Shown piece by piece: positions 7,812 to 14,530 of a DNA stretch of 63,716 nt (its first letter is position 1; each line of letters opens with the position of its first letter). Location of the stretch: the NCBI RefSeq assembly GCF_000315055.1, contig NZ_BAER01000051.1, positions 1-63,716 on the forward strand, given 5' to 3'. Origin of the DNA: Paraglaciecola polaris LMG 21857. GTDB lineage: Bacteria; Pseudomonadota; Gammaproteobacteria; Enterobacterales; Alteromonadaceae. The notes below the pieces were generated by a model that worked only from the letters and a program-made list of their open reading frames with translations, did no database searches and had not been told where the DNA came from. Both the position numbers and the translations under genes were made by a program.

Positions 7812-8767
7812 TCCTCCCAGTGGTCACCGAAGACATCAGCGGCAATACGGTGAATGGCTTCACGTTGCTCCAACTCAGCACGAGCCGTCAACGACCGAAC
7901 CAGTGCATACTCCACTGCGTTAGGAGCGCCTTTAAAAGCAAGTGTTAACTTTGCCCAGCGCACCAAGGTCCTAGTGGACATGGTGATACTAAGCTCAGCA
8001 CCGCCATCCGCGCCCCCAATAAAGAGACGACGAATGTCACCGGCTACTTTCACCATTTTTTGGCGAAAGACTTCTGGCAAGCCCGGCGCAACGTTCTCCA
8101 GAATGGCTTCCTCTACAGAAGGCTCTGCATAGGTCGCTTCGATGATTCTAAAGCGATCAAGAAAAGCCAAATTCTGTTGGAGCACACCTTGATACAAGCC
8201 CGTTTGGTCACCGCTGCCCGCACTGTTGCCGGTAGCGATAAAACGAAACTTGTTATGTGGCATGATGATCTCACCGCCATTTTGTGCGATGACCAACGGG
8301 GCACCTTCCAAAATGTCATTGAGTCCAGCCAGTTCAGCAGGCTCAGCAAGATCCATTTCATTAATGATCAGCAAATGGCCATGCTTTACAGCCAGTGCCA
8401 GCGGTCCATACACAAAGGTCATGTTGCCATTAACCAGCGTGTGGTGACCGATAAGATCGGACAACTCCAATCGACCGTGCGCAGTAATTTGCTGAACAGG
8501 CCAATTCAATCGAGAAGCAACTTGGCAAATTAGCGAGGTCTTCCCGCATCCAGTGGGGCCTGTAATATACAAACCATCACCGTCGGGGTTAGACAAGAAC
8601 GCCAATACGTCACGTAAGTCTTCTTTTCTAAAAACATACTCGTCCTTGCGAACGGGAATGTTTGGATGGGTTGTGTCGGCACTAAATCCTTCCAGAACGA
8701 AAGCATCAGGAGCCGGGACATTAAACGCTTGATTCACTTGAACCAAAAATGGGGATTGTTCAGTCAT
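7808..8767 (-). CDS. cobS: MoxR/CobS-type AAA+ ATPase
   Basis: This is a 319-residue AAA+ ATPase, starting MTEQSPFLVQVNQAF at 8767. An upstream in-frame extension to 8884 would cover the leader hairpins and is rejected. Walker A is GPTGCGKTS (70-78), and the Walker B region reads HLLIINEMDLAEPAEL. The ICE copy is usually called cobS by similarity to the cobaltochelatase subunit, but no cobalamin genes are present. The CobT-like vWA protein (3762-5417) is the expected partner, so the pair is better viewed as a MoxR-vWA chaperone of unknown target. Confidence 0.88.
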   Translation of the reverse strand: MTEQSPFLVQVNQAFNVPAPDAFVLEGFSADTTHPNIPVRKDEYVFRKEDLRDVLAFLSNPDGDGLYITGPTGCGKTSLICQVASRLNWPVQQITAHGRLELSDLIGHHTLVNGNMTFVYGPLALAVKHGHLLIINEMDLAEPAELAGLNDILEGAPLVIAQNGGEIIMPHNKFRFIATGNSAGSGDQTGLYQGVLQQNLAFLDRFRIIEATYAEPSVEEAILENVAPGLPEVFRQKMVKVAGDIRRLFIGGADGGAELSITMSTRTLVRWAKLTLAFKGAPNAVEYALVRSLTARAELEQREAIHRIAADVFGDHWED

Positions 8768-8832
8768 GGTAAACCTCATCAGTTTTGACGAGGCCCCATG
8801 CCCCAACAGGGAATGAAGTCCCCGTCGGGTGG
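8768..8832 (-). promoter_or_regulatory. Two-hairpin leader of cobS
   Basis: Gene-direction: ACCCGACGGGGA with TCCC as first hairpin, then CCTCGTC/GATGAGG around a 6-base loop, with GAGG as the ribosome binding site inside the stem, then the ATG. Confidence 0.7.
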
Positions 8833-8976
8833 TGTGTTGATTGTGGTATGGCTGTGTATGTAAGAGTTCAGCTCGCTCTATCATTCGTACCCAGCATTGG
8901 CTACGAGTGAAACTGCTTTCTGATGCACTCGATGTAAGTGCATGAGAAAGGAGCCGAAATCGGCTCCAAGTGAACG

Positions 8977-9993
8977 TTAAAAATAAAATGAGCTCGGCGA
9001 GTCACCTGGCAGAACCAAGTTCTCTTGCTCAAGGCTGATTTTGATTGGTGTTTCAACGGGCTGATCTGGCTTATTGGTGCTGATGCGCAACCGCTCTTGT
9101 GGCGCTTTTCGGTAAGCTGCTAAAACCTGTTCGTCCAGCTCGCCTAATTTATCGGTGGACAATTGCTTATAGTCCACCGTACCCGCCATCATGTAGCGGC
9201 TGAGTTTGACCCCAGCATAGTCGGCATGAGCGTAGTTACCCATCATGGCGACCAATTTTGACTGAGCGTCTCGCATTTCCTCTTTCAAAGATTTAATGTG
9301 ATTTTCCAGTCGGACCACTTCGGCATGTGCTGAGCAATACTGCCGAGACAGCGATGTCCAGCGGTATTGGGCTTCACCCTTGGGAACAAAACAATCTTGT
9401 TCAGGGCATTTTGACGGTTCTTTTTTGGTCTGTACTAACTCCCAAAACTGAAGCGCCGTTTCTTGCAACTCAGTTAAGAACGCCGCGTCTCGTTGTATTT
9501 CAAACTCAATCAGTTGATCCTCAAAATAGAAAACTAACCAACCACGCGTGCTATTGGCGACCAGTATTTGATGCTGTACCTGCACCCAATACAACTGGTA
9601 CGCCTCGCTTTGTTCTCTGTGAGCTTGCACATCCTCAAAAACTGACTGGCAAGGACATTTCAGTTCAACAGGTTCGCCCGCATCGTTGATGCCATCAAAG
9701 CTGGCTCGAAAGATTGCGTTATGATCGGCTTCTGCACATAACGGCAGAAGAAAGTCATTATGCGCATTCTCAAATGCTCGCCTTGCTTGAGGCTCCAACC
9801 GAATACCGCGAAGCACATTAGGATTATTCGACAGGTCTTCTGGTAATACGAATCCGGTTTTTTCTGCCCATAATCGCCAAGGTGTTTTGTAGGGTGAACG
9901 CCCCATAATAATTGGGGCTTCAGATGCCGTAACCCCTGCAATGCGCCACTGGTGCCATGCAGGAGTACGTTGTGATAGGTCGATAACCTTCAT
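8977..9993 (-). CDS. exo: Lambda-type exonuclease (YqaJ family)
   Basis: This 338-residue protein is the 5'-3' exonuclease of the ICE single-strand annealing system. The YqaJ nuclease core is visible: D100 and E110-L-K112 (ASFDGIN...VELKCP), with WRIAGVTASEAPIIMGRSPY at residues 16-35 as the family's N-terminal signature. It resects double-strand ends so that Bet can anneal the strands. It is longer than lambda Exo (226 residues), with a charged helical extension and the terminal SSFYF. It has its own leader hairpins rather than tight coupling to bet. Confidence 0.95.
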   Translation of the reverse strand: MKVIDLSQRTPAWHQWRIAGVTASEAPIIMGRSPYKTPWRLWAEKTGFVLPEDLSNNPNVLRGIRLEPQARRAFENAHNDFLLPLCAEADHNAIFRASFDGINDAGEPVELKCPCQSVFEDVQAHREQSEAYQLYWVQVQHQILVANSTRGWLVFYFEDQLIEFEIQRDAAFLTELQETALQFWELVQTKKEPSKCPEQDCFVPKGEAQYRWTSLSRQYCSAHAEVVRLENHIKSLKEEMRDAQSKLVAMMGNYAHADYAGVKLSRYMMAGTVDYKQLSTDKLGELDEQVLAAYRKAPQERLRISTNKPDQPVETPIKISLEQENLVLPGDSPSSFYF

Positions 9994-10047
9994 ATTGCCT
10001 CCTTTGAGGGGAGACTCCCCCGAAGGAGAGTACTCCCCTTCAGGGTT
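9994..10047 (-). promoter_or_regulatory. Two-hairpin leader of exo
   Basis: Gene-direction: AACCCTGAAGGGGAG pairs with CTCTCCTTCGGGG, then GGGGGAGTCTCCCC and AAAGGAGG before the ATG. The ribosome binding site is strong here and may be less completely masked than in bet or the vWA gene. Confidence 0.65.
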
Positions 10048-10053
10048 AAGTGG

Positions 10054-10197
10054 TTACTTTGCAGCTTGTGCTAACGCTGTTTGGTGCTGAACAACACTTG
10101 CTTGAAGCGAATCAATTGCCGCTATACCGGCTTGAATCGAACCTACGACAAGGGCAACAACCAATACGAAGCGAAAAAGTGAGGCTGATTTAGTCAT
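10054..10197 (-). CDS. 47-residue membrane peptide between bet and exo
   Basis: This short gene encodes a 47-residue peptide that starts MTKSASLFRFVLVVALVVGS. One hydrophobic segment (about residues 8-25) is followed by a Gln/Ala-rich amphipathic tail ending LAQAAK. It has a GGAG ribosome binding site and its own full two-hairpin leader, which strongly supports it being a real gene. Function unknown; it could be a holin-like or membrane-anchoring peptide, but nothing shows which. Confidence 0.75.
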   Translation of the reverse strand: MTKSASLFRFVLVVALVVGSIQAGIAAIDSLQASVVQHQTALAQAAK

Positions 10198-10258
10198 GGA
10201 AGATCTCCAAAAAAAGACGAGACCTTCCCCCTAACGGGAGAATAATCCCGCCAGGGTT
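10198..10258 (-). promoter_or_regulatory. Two-hairpin leader of the 47-residue peptide gene
   Basis: Gene-direction: ACCCTGG, hairpin CGGGA/TCCCG, TTAGGGG, then GGAAGgTCTC pairing with GAGATCTTCC around a T-rich loop. GGAG lies in the 3' arm and the stem ends at the ATG. Confidence 0.75.
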
Positions 10259-10278
10259 AGTAGAATGAATGCGTGGCG

Positions 10279-11097
10279 CTAAGAAGCTAAAGGCTGTGTG
10301 AGCGCTTTGGCTGCTTGTTGCTGTGTATTAAATATTTCTTGTTTCGCAAACGTCAGTTCAACACCTTGAAAATGTTCATTGGCATATTCCAATGCACTAT
10401 TCCATGCGTTTGAAGCTTCCGCCCGCTCGATAAGCTTGTAAACAAGCCCTCGGGTACGATCATCAACTTGCTCGGGTGGAATCACAGATGGCTCAACAAC
10501 GTGTGTTGCTTGGCCTTCGATAATTCGCTCTGCTTCGTCTTGATCGAAAATTCCCACAAAGCCAAACGCAATGCGGGAACACTGGATCATGGATTTATGT
10601 CTTAGCATTCGCTTCGTGTGCGTTTGCCATGGTCCATCTACCCGGTAAGGGCCATTTTTGCCGTTACCTTCAAAAGGCGGTCGATAGACTTCATCCAGAT
10701 ACTCAGTGATTTTGACTGGGTGCGAACGGTCGCGCCGGTAGATGATGCATTCCATCCATTCCGGGCATTCTTTCGCACCATCCAGTGAGACTTTGTTTTC
10801 TGAAGTCTTAAACTCCATGCCATCAAACTGGTCGTGTTGATTAATGATGCGAGACCATCCATCGACACCTACCACTGGAATAATCCCAGCTTGTTTATCT
10901 GGGAACGCAAAAATCTCTTTGGTGAAAGGGTTCAAGCCGTACTGATCTGCAACCACCAAGAGCGCCATCATCTGCTCATTGGTCGGTGCACTACCGTCAC
11001 GTTGCTTGAATGCTGTTGCTTTTAAGGTATCGAACAATTTGTTTGGATCGACACTAAAGCGCTCAGCAAAGCGTTGGATTAGCTTTGGTTTTTCCAT
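10279..11097 (-). CDS. bet: Bet/RecT single-strand annealing protein
   Basis: This 272-residue protein matches the lambda Bet/RecT family across its length, for example GLNPFTKEIFAFPDKQAGI and VVGVDGWSRIINQHDQFDG. It anneals complementary strands produced by Exo and promotes recombination between ICEs, which is known for this family to generate hybrid elements. I chose the ATG at 11097 (MEKPKLIQRFAERF) over an in-frame TTG five codons upstream, because the GGAG of the leader stem sits correctly for it. Confidence 0.95.
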   Translation of the reverse strand: MEKPKLIQRFAERFSVDPNKLFDTLKATAFKQRDGSAPTNEQMMALLVVADQYGLNPFTKEIFAFPDKQAGIIPVVGVDGWSRIINQHDQFDGMEFKTSENKVSLDGAKECPEWMECIIYRRDRSHPVKITEYLDEVYRPPFEGNGKNGPYRVDGPWQTHTKRMLRHKSMIQCSRIAFGFVGIFDQDEAERIIEGQATHVVEPSVIPPEQVDDRTRGLVYKLIERAEASNAWNSALEYANEHFQGVELTFAKQEIFNTQQQAAKALTQPLAS

Positions 11098-11160
11098 TGT
11101 GGACTCCGACAATCAAAGTGGGAGTCTGCCCCTGACGGGAAAGTACTCCCGGCTGGGTTA
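11098..11160 (-). promoter_or_regulatory. Two-hairpin leader of bet
   Basis: Gene-direction: AACCC, hairpin CGGGA/TCCCG, CAGGG, then GACTCC and GGAGTC around a loop, with the GGAG ribosome binding site in the 3' arm. This is one of the cleanest examples of the family. Confidence 0.75.
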
Positions 11161-11176
11161 AAGCGTTTTCGCTCGG

Positions 11177-11596
11177 TTAAAAATCTGGTTCAGGATAAGT
11201 TTGTGCCCAATTAGCTTGGGAGCCCGCATCATCCGCCGGTGATGGCTCAGATGCTTTGTTCACACTATCAAGAAGCAGAAACTCGTCCGCGTCCACTTCG
11301 GTCAATCGATGCTTAATGCCATCTTTCTCCCATGAGCGCGTGCGCTGAGGCCCTTGAACAAAAAGCTTCGCTCCTTTTTGGATTAAATCTTTTGCCCTTA
11401 GCCCTAACTTAAATCCACCACGATCTCGAAAAACAACCCGATGCCATTCCGTATGCTCTTTGAGCTCATTGGATTGACGGTCGCGCCATTTCTCAGAAGT
11501 GGCCAGCGAAATGCTGGTCACCAAATCACCTGATGGATAGGCTCGCGTCTCTGGCTCAGCGCCAACGTAGCCTATGAGTGTTACTTGGTTTTTCAT
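11177..11596 (-). CDS. ssb: Single-stranded DNA-binding protein
   Basis: The 139-residue protein has an OB-fold SSB N-terminus (MKNQVTLIGYVGAEPETRAY, then EWHRVVFRD). A flexible linker leads to the short acidic tip YPEPDF, a degenerate form of the usual DDDIPF partner-binding tip. It coats single strands during transfer and Bet/Exo recombination. It follows the upstream membrane-protein gene by only 15 bases and has no hairpin leader of its own, so it is probably expressed from that gene's transcript. Confidence 0.93.
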   Translation of the reverse strand: MKNQVTLIGYVGAEPETRAYPSGDLVTSISLATSEKWRDRQSNELKEHTEWHRVVFRDRGGFKLGLRAKDLIQKGAKLFVQGPQRTRSWEKDGIKHRLTEVDADEFLLLDSVNKASEPSPADDAGSQANWAQTYPEPDF

Positions 11597-11611
11597 GATG
11601 TTCTCCTCGTC

Positions 11612-11938
11612 TTAGTTGAACTCTGTGCACACAGTCGCTTCTACCCGGCTGGGCAAAGAAGACTGACGACGCAGATAGGTTGGTATTTCGAGTAAAGCCA
11701 TGTCGTACTGATGTGGCTCTTTGTAAAACGCAGATGTCAAACGGGGCATACCAGGAGCTTTAGGCACTGCCATTGGACGACGTTTTGGTGTTGGTGTGAG
11801 CAATCGCTTGATTTGAGTAAGTACAAATCGAAACGGGCGCACGCTTTGACGAGCAACCAATCGCAAAAGCGACCAGCTCAGTTTTGCAAGCAACATAATG
11901 CCTGCGACTTGGATAATAAATCCGAAGATATATTCCAT
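11612..11938 (-). CDS. Small membrane protein upstream of ssb
   Basis: The 108-residue protein starts MEYIFGFIIQVAGIMLLAKL at 11938. An in-frame extension to 12052 covers the leader hairpins and is rejected. One or two N-terminal hydrophobic stretches (residues 3-27) are followed by a basic, proline-containing tail (LLTPTPKRRPMAVPKAPGMP). Not recognised. It is the first gene of the leftward recombination block and has a perfect version of the leader. Confidence 0.65.
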   Translation of the reverse strand: MEYIFGFIIQVAGIMLLAKLSWSLLRLVARQSVRPFRFVLTQIKRLLTPTPKRRPMAVPKAPGMPRLTSAFYKEPHQYDMALLEIPTYLRRQSSLPSRVEATVCTEFN

Positions 11939-12004
11939 TGGTGACTCCTTAATTAGGTTGTGAAGGAGTCTCCCCCAACTGGGGAAAACTCCCCCAGTTG
12001 GGTG
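11939..12004 (-). promoter_or_regulatory. Two-hairpin leader of the ssb-upstream gene
   Basis: Gene-direction: CCCAACTGGGG/CCCCAGTTGGG forms a perfect first hairpin. GACTCCTT and AAGGAGTC form the second, with AAGGAG as the masked ribosome binding site six bases before the ATG. Confidence 0.8.
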
Positions 12005-12305
12005 GTGAAAAGGCGAACCGCAAGGAACGCATGGTTGAGCATGTAAAAACATGCAGGCTATTTGTTTAAGGAGGCTAGCTACCTCTTAGTACCACTGAGA
12101 AAACTCAGCGGCGGGCTTCCTTTGAGCTCATGCTCTCAGGCGCAGATATCACTGAAACAGATCAGCAATATTTGATAGTCAGTGTAACCGTCTTATCCAG
12201 ACAGGATAGTTAGAAAGATGCTCAATTCTTCCACCTAGCTGAAAGGCCATTACCTCACAGAGGATTAGGCTAGGGACTGATTATTGTCATATCAGGAGCA
12301 AACTT
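12005..12305. other. Divergent intergenic region
   Basis: This 301-bp gap separates the leftward recombination block from the rightward gene at 12306 and probably holds both promoters. I see CTGAG-AAAA-CTCAG (12095-12108) inside a wider imperfect stem (AAGGAGGC near 12070 with GCTTCC near 12115). This may be a terminator, an attenuator or a small RNA. No convincing sigma-70 box could be assigned; activation by the ICE regulator SetCD is likely for backbone promoters of this family. Confidence 0.4.
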
Positions 12306-12908
12306 ATGGCCCAAGCAAAACCCAATTACTCAAAACCCATCTTTGAACAATCATTCACAATTAATAGCTTACAGGCGCAACGTGTCGTTGACCGTGTTTT
12401 TAGACGGACGGTCAGTGCGCTCTACGGAATCGATGTCATCCTACGCATCATTGGCGATGAGAACGAAATTGATGAAGTGGAACAGATCATTAGCCATCTG
12501 ATCGAGGATTGCGCTAAGGCGGTAGACAACGAACAAGCTCGTTTGGACAAATTGATGGAGTCCAACGGCATCGATGAAGTACCTGACTACACCGACCCGA
12601 TAACCTTCAACGCAAAAATAAGCTCGCCCCAGGTTGGTCAGTTTGTTGGCTTAGTGCGCAAACTCGATGCGTTGATGATCTCAATGGACACACTCTGGTT
12701 ATCTAGCGTGCTTAGCAACAAGCAACGTGTTGATGGCAACTACGCATGGCAACAGCGCATTATCAAACTTGCACGACGCATTATTGATATCGAAATTCGA
12801 GCACGAAAATCAGCCCAAGCTAAGGGTAAAGAAGCTGAAGTTGAGCAAGCGGTGCCTTCTACCGATGACGATATCACTGAAGAGGAAACAGATAACCCCG
12901 CCAACTAG
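12306..12908 (+). CDS. Conserved SXT/R391 backbone protein, AcaB-like context
   Basis: This 200-residue protein runs opposite to the flanking transfer genes. It is acidic and helical, with no signal peptide or membrane segment; one stretch reads VVDRVFRRTVSALYGIDVIL. I recognise it as the conserved gene usually found between the traN and ssb modules, but I cannot assign a domain. The TAT-free leader TCAGGAGCAAACTT gives a good ribosome binding site. A strong terminator follows directly, so it is monocistronic. Confidence 0.7.
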   Translation: MAQAKPNYSKPIFEQSFTINSLQAQRVVDRVFRRTVSALYGIDVILRIIGDENEIDEVEQIISHLIEDCAKAVDNEQARLDKLMESNGIDEVPDYTDPITFNAKISSPQVGQFVGLVRKLDALMISMDTLWLSSVLSNKQRVDGNYAWQQRIIKLARRIIDIEIRARKSAQAKGKEAEVEQAVPSTDDDITEEETDNPAN

Positions 12909-12920
12909 GCTCCCTCAACC

Positions 12921-12944
12921 AGCCCCTCTCGAAGGGGCTTTTTT
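12921..12944 (+). terminator. Rho-independent terminator
   Basis: Stem AGCCCCT/AGGGGCT (12921-12927, 12933-12939) with a 5-base loop and a T run, about 12 bases after the stop codon of the preceding gene. Confidence 0.92.
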
Positions 12945-12984
12945 AACTCAGATAGTATCCCAAAACTCTCTGTTACTTCTCAAG

Positions 12985-13042
12985 TGTAATTACAGTTGAC
13001 TTAAAATGTAATGATCATTACTATAACTGTAATCAACATTAC
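12985..13042 (+). promoter_or_regulatory. Promoter with three GTAAT/ATTAC operators
   Basis: The -35 box TTGACT (12996-13001) and the -10 box TACTAT (13019-13024) are 17 bases apart. Three symmetrical sites share the half-site GTAAT/ATTAC: 12986-12993, 13008-13021 (a perfect 14-bp palindrome GTAATGATCATTAC between the boxes) and 13029-13042. A dimeric repressor bound here would block RNA polymerase. The likely ligand is the product of the next gene, but that is inference. Confidence 0.75.
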
Positions 13043-13057
13043 TTATGAGTATCAGCA

Positions 13058-13831
13058 ATGCAAATTGAACTATCGCAAGAAACTTACCTTCGCCTTGGTA
13101 AACACGTAATAGGATTTGAGACACCGGATAACGTTATCTGTAGGCTTCTTGATTTCTATGAATCCAGAACGGTGACTGGAAAACCAGAATTGGTATTTAT
13201 TCCAAGTGAAGATGAATTTAGACAATGCTTGATAAATCAAAAGCAAGCTTGGAAGGTTTTTCAATATGCTGATGGCCGAGTCTCAACTGAAGAATGGTCG
13301 GCTCAGCAATTTGGAGAGCATTCTAACCTTAAAGCCAATATTTGGTCTGGAGCCTTGAGAGGCTGGAAAAATAAAGGAATCGTTAGATTAACATTGACGA
13401 CAGAAATGCCTGAGGGTGAAGCTTTTAGATTGTTAAAACATTCAGAGGATGTGGATATGGTGGAGCTACGAGTTGGAAAATTGGTTAAAGAACACATTGA
13501 TGCAATTATCGGTTTTTGCAGCCAAACAGCAGAGCATTTAGAGTTATTGAAAAACATTGACTGGTGCAAAGAACACTTTGGTATATCTTTCCCATTGATC
13601 ATGATTTCAACGGAAGCGTCCAAAAATTATCATGAAAGGTATTGGGTCAAAGAGTATTCAATTAATGGTCAATCATACCGTTTCTGTAGTCAGTTTGGAG
13701 GCAATAACGCAGTAGGGACTAAAACATTGTCTGAATACCATGGTGAGAAATTTCTAGCTTACTTAAAAAAATTTAATTTACTAAATCCAGCTTATACGGA
13801 TCAGCAAATTCGTTTTATTGTAAAAAGTTAA
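13058..13831 (+). CDS. Unrecognised cargo protein with possible ribbon-helix-helix start
   Basis: This 257-residue protein is the first gene of a two-gene cargo between the backbone gene and traN. The first 35 residues (MQIELSQETYLRLGKHVIGF, then VICRLLDFYES) have the strand-helix-helix spacing of SeqA-N/MetJ-like ribbon-helix-helix dimers. That would fit autoregulation at the three upstream GTAAT operators. The remaining 200 residues are unrecognised. Base composition is more AT-rich than the tra genes, a sign of separate acquisition. A defence or toxin role is possible from the hotspot location only. Confidence 0.65.
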   Translation: MQIELSQETYLRLGKHVIGFETPDNVICRLLDFYESRTVTGKPELVFIPSEDEFRQCLINQKQAWKVFQYADGRVSTEEWSAQQFGEHSNLKANIWSGALRGWKNKGIVRLTLTTEMPEGEAFRLLKHSEDVDMVELRVGKLVKEHIDAIIGFCSQTAEHLELLKNIDWCKEHFGISFPLIMISTEASKNYHERYWVKEYSINGQSYRFCSQFGGNNAVGTKTLSEYHGEKFLAYLKKFNLLNPAYTDQQIRFIVKS

Positions 13832-13840
13832 GAGAAATTT

Positions 13841-14368
13841 ATGAATGCGTTTGAGGCAATGAGTGAACTAGCTTCACAAGAAAAATGGTGCTGGAATTTA
13901 AACTGTACCACCTGTGGTCAACTTCATTTTCGATTTGGTCTAGTTGAACTAACTCGGGGTAAACACCCTCTTGAAGATAATTGGTTGGTGAAAAAACAAA
14001 AAACAAATTACTCAGTTAAAATTGGGCAATTCCCCTATACTTTTACTCCAGAACAACAGCGTAAAATAGTTGATATCTGCATAACTGCCGACCTAGTAAA
14101 GATTTCAAAAAACTGCGTATTTCCTGATTGGCTTGGGTATCTTGGTCTAGTATTAACATTTACAAAAAGTGATCCTTTGCTATACAAGAAGCTTTGCACA
14201 GTCTGGTCAAGTCAACTAGCAAGAATGGTTCGAACGGATTCACTTATTTATAAAAAGCTTAACGATGCAGCATTAGGAGTTTCCGTTTTAGACATCAAAG
14301 ATCTAGAGCATTGTGAGAATAACATCATTTCTCAACATAAATATTTTGCTAGGGTTTCTAGTCGCTGA
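13841..14368 (+). CDS. Unrecognised cargo protein with CxxC motif
   Basis: This 175-residue protein starts 9 bases after the previous stop, so it is co-transcribed and probably coupled. It has CTTCGQLHF near residue 24, which resembles half of a zinc ribbon, and a helical C-terminus. There is no signal peptide and no recognised domain. Paired with the preceding gene it may form a regulator-effector or toxin-antitoxin-like unit; nothing in the sequence settles this. Confidence 0.6.
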   Translation: MNAFEAMSELASQEKWCWNLNCTTCGQLHFRFGLVELTRGKHPLEDNWLVKKQKTNYSVKIGQFPYTFTPEQQRKIVDICITADLVKISKNCVFPDWLGYLGLVLTFTKSDPLLYKKLCTVWSSQLARMVRTDSLIYKKLNDAALGVSVLDIKDLEHCENNIISQHKYFARVSSR

Positions 14369-14450
14369 TATTTGCACTTAAAAAATCATATCCGCATCAA
14401 GTATTGAAACATCCTAGAAGAAAAATCATAGCAACCACAAAGCGCTAAAA

Positions 14451-14489
14451 TGGTTACCTTAAGGCGCATTTTGCTCATTAAAGTAACCA
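14451..14489. terminator. Inverted repeat between convergent genes
   Basis: TGGTTAC (14451-14457) and GTAACCA (14483-14489) can pair across a 25-base loop between the rightward cargo and the leftward end of traN. This is a weak candidate for a bidirectional terminator. Confidence 0.35.
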
Positions 14490-14530
14490 ATATGGAACAT
14501 TATTGGCGCAGCTTTTTTATAAGGACGAGC

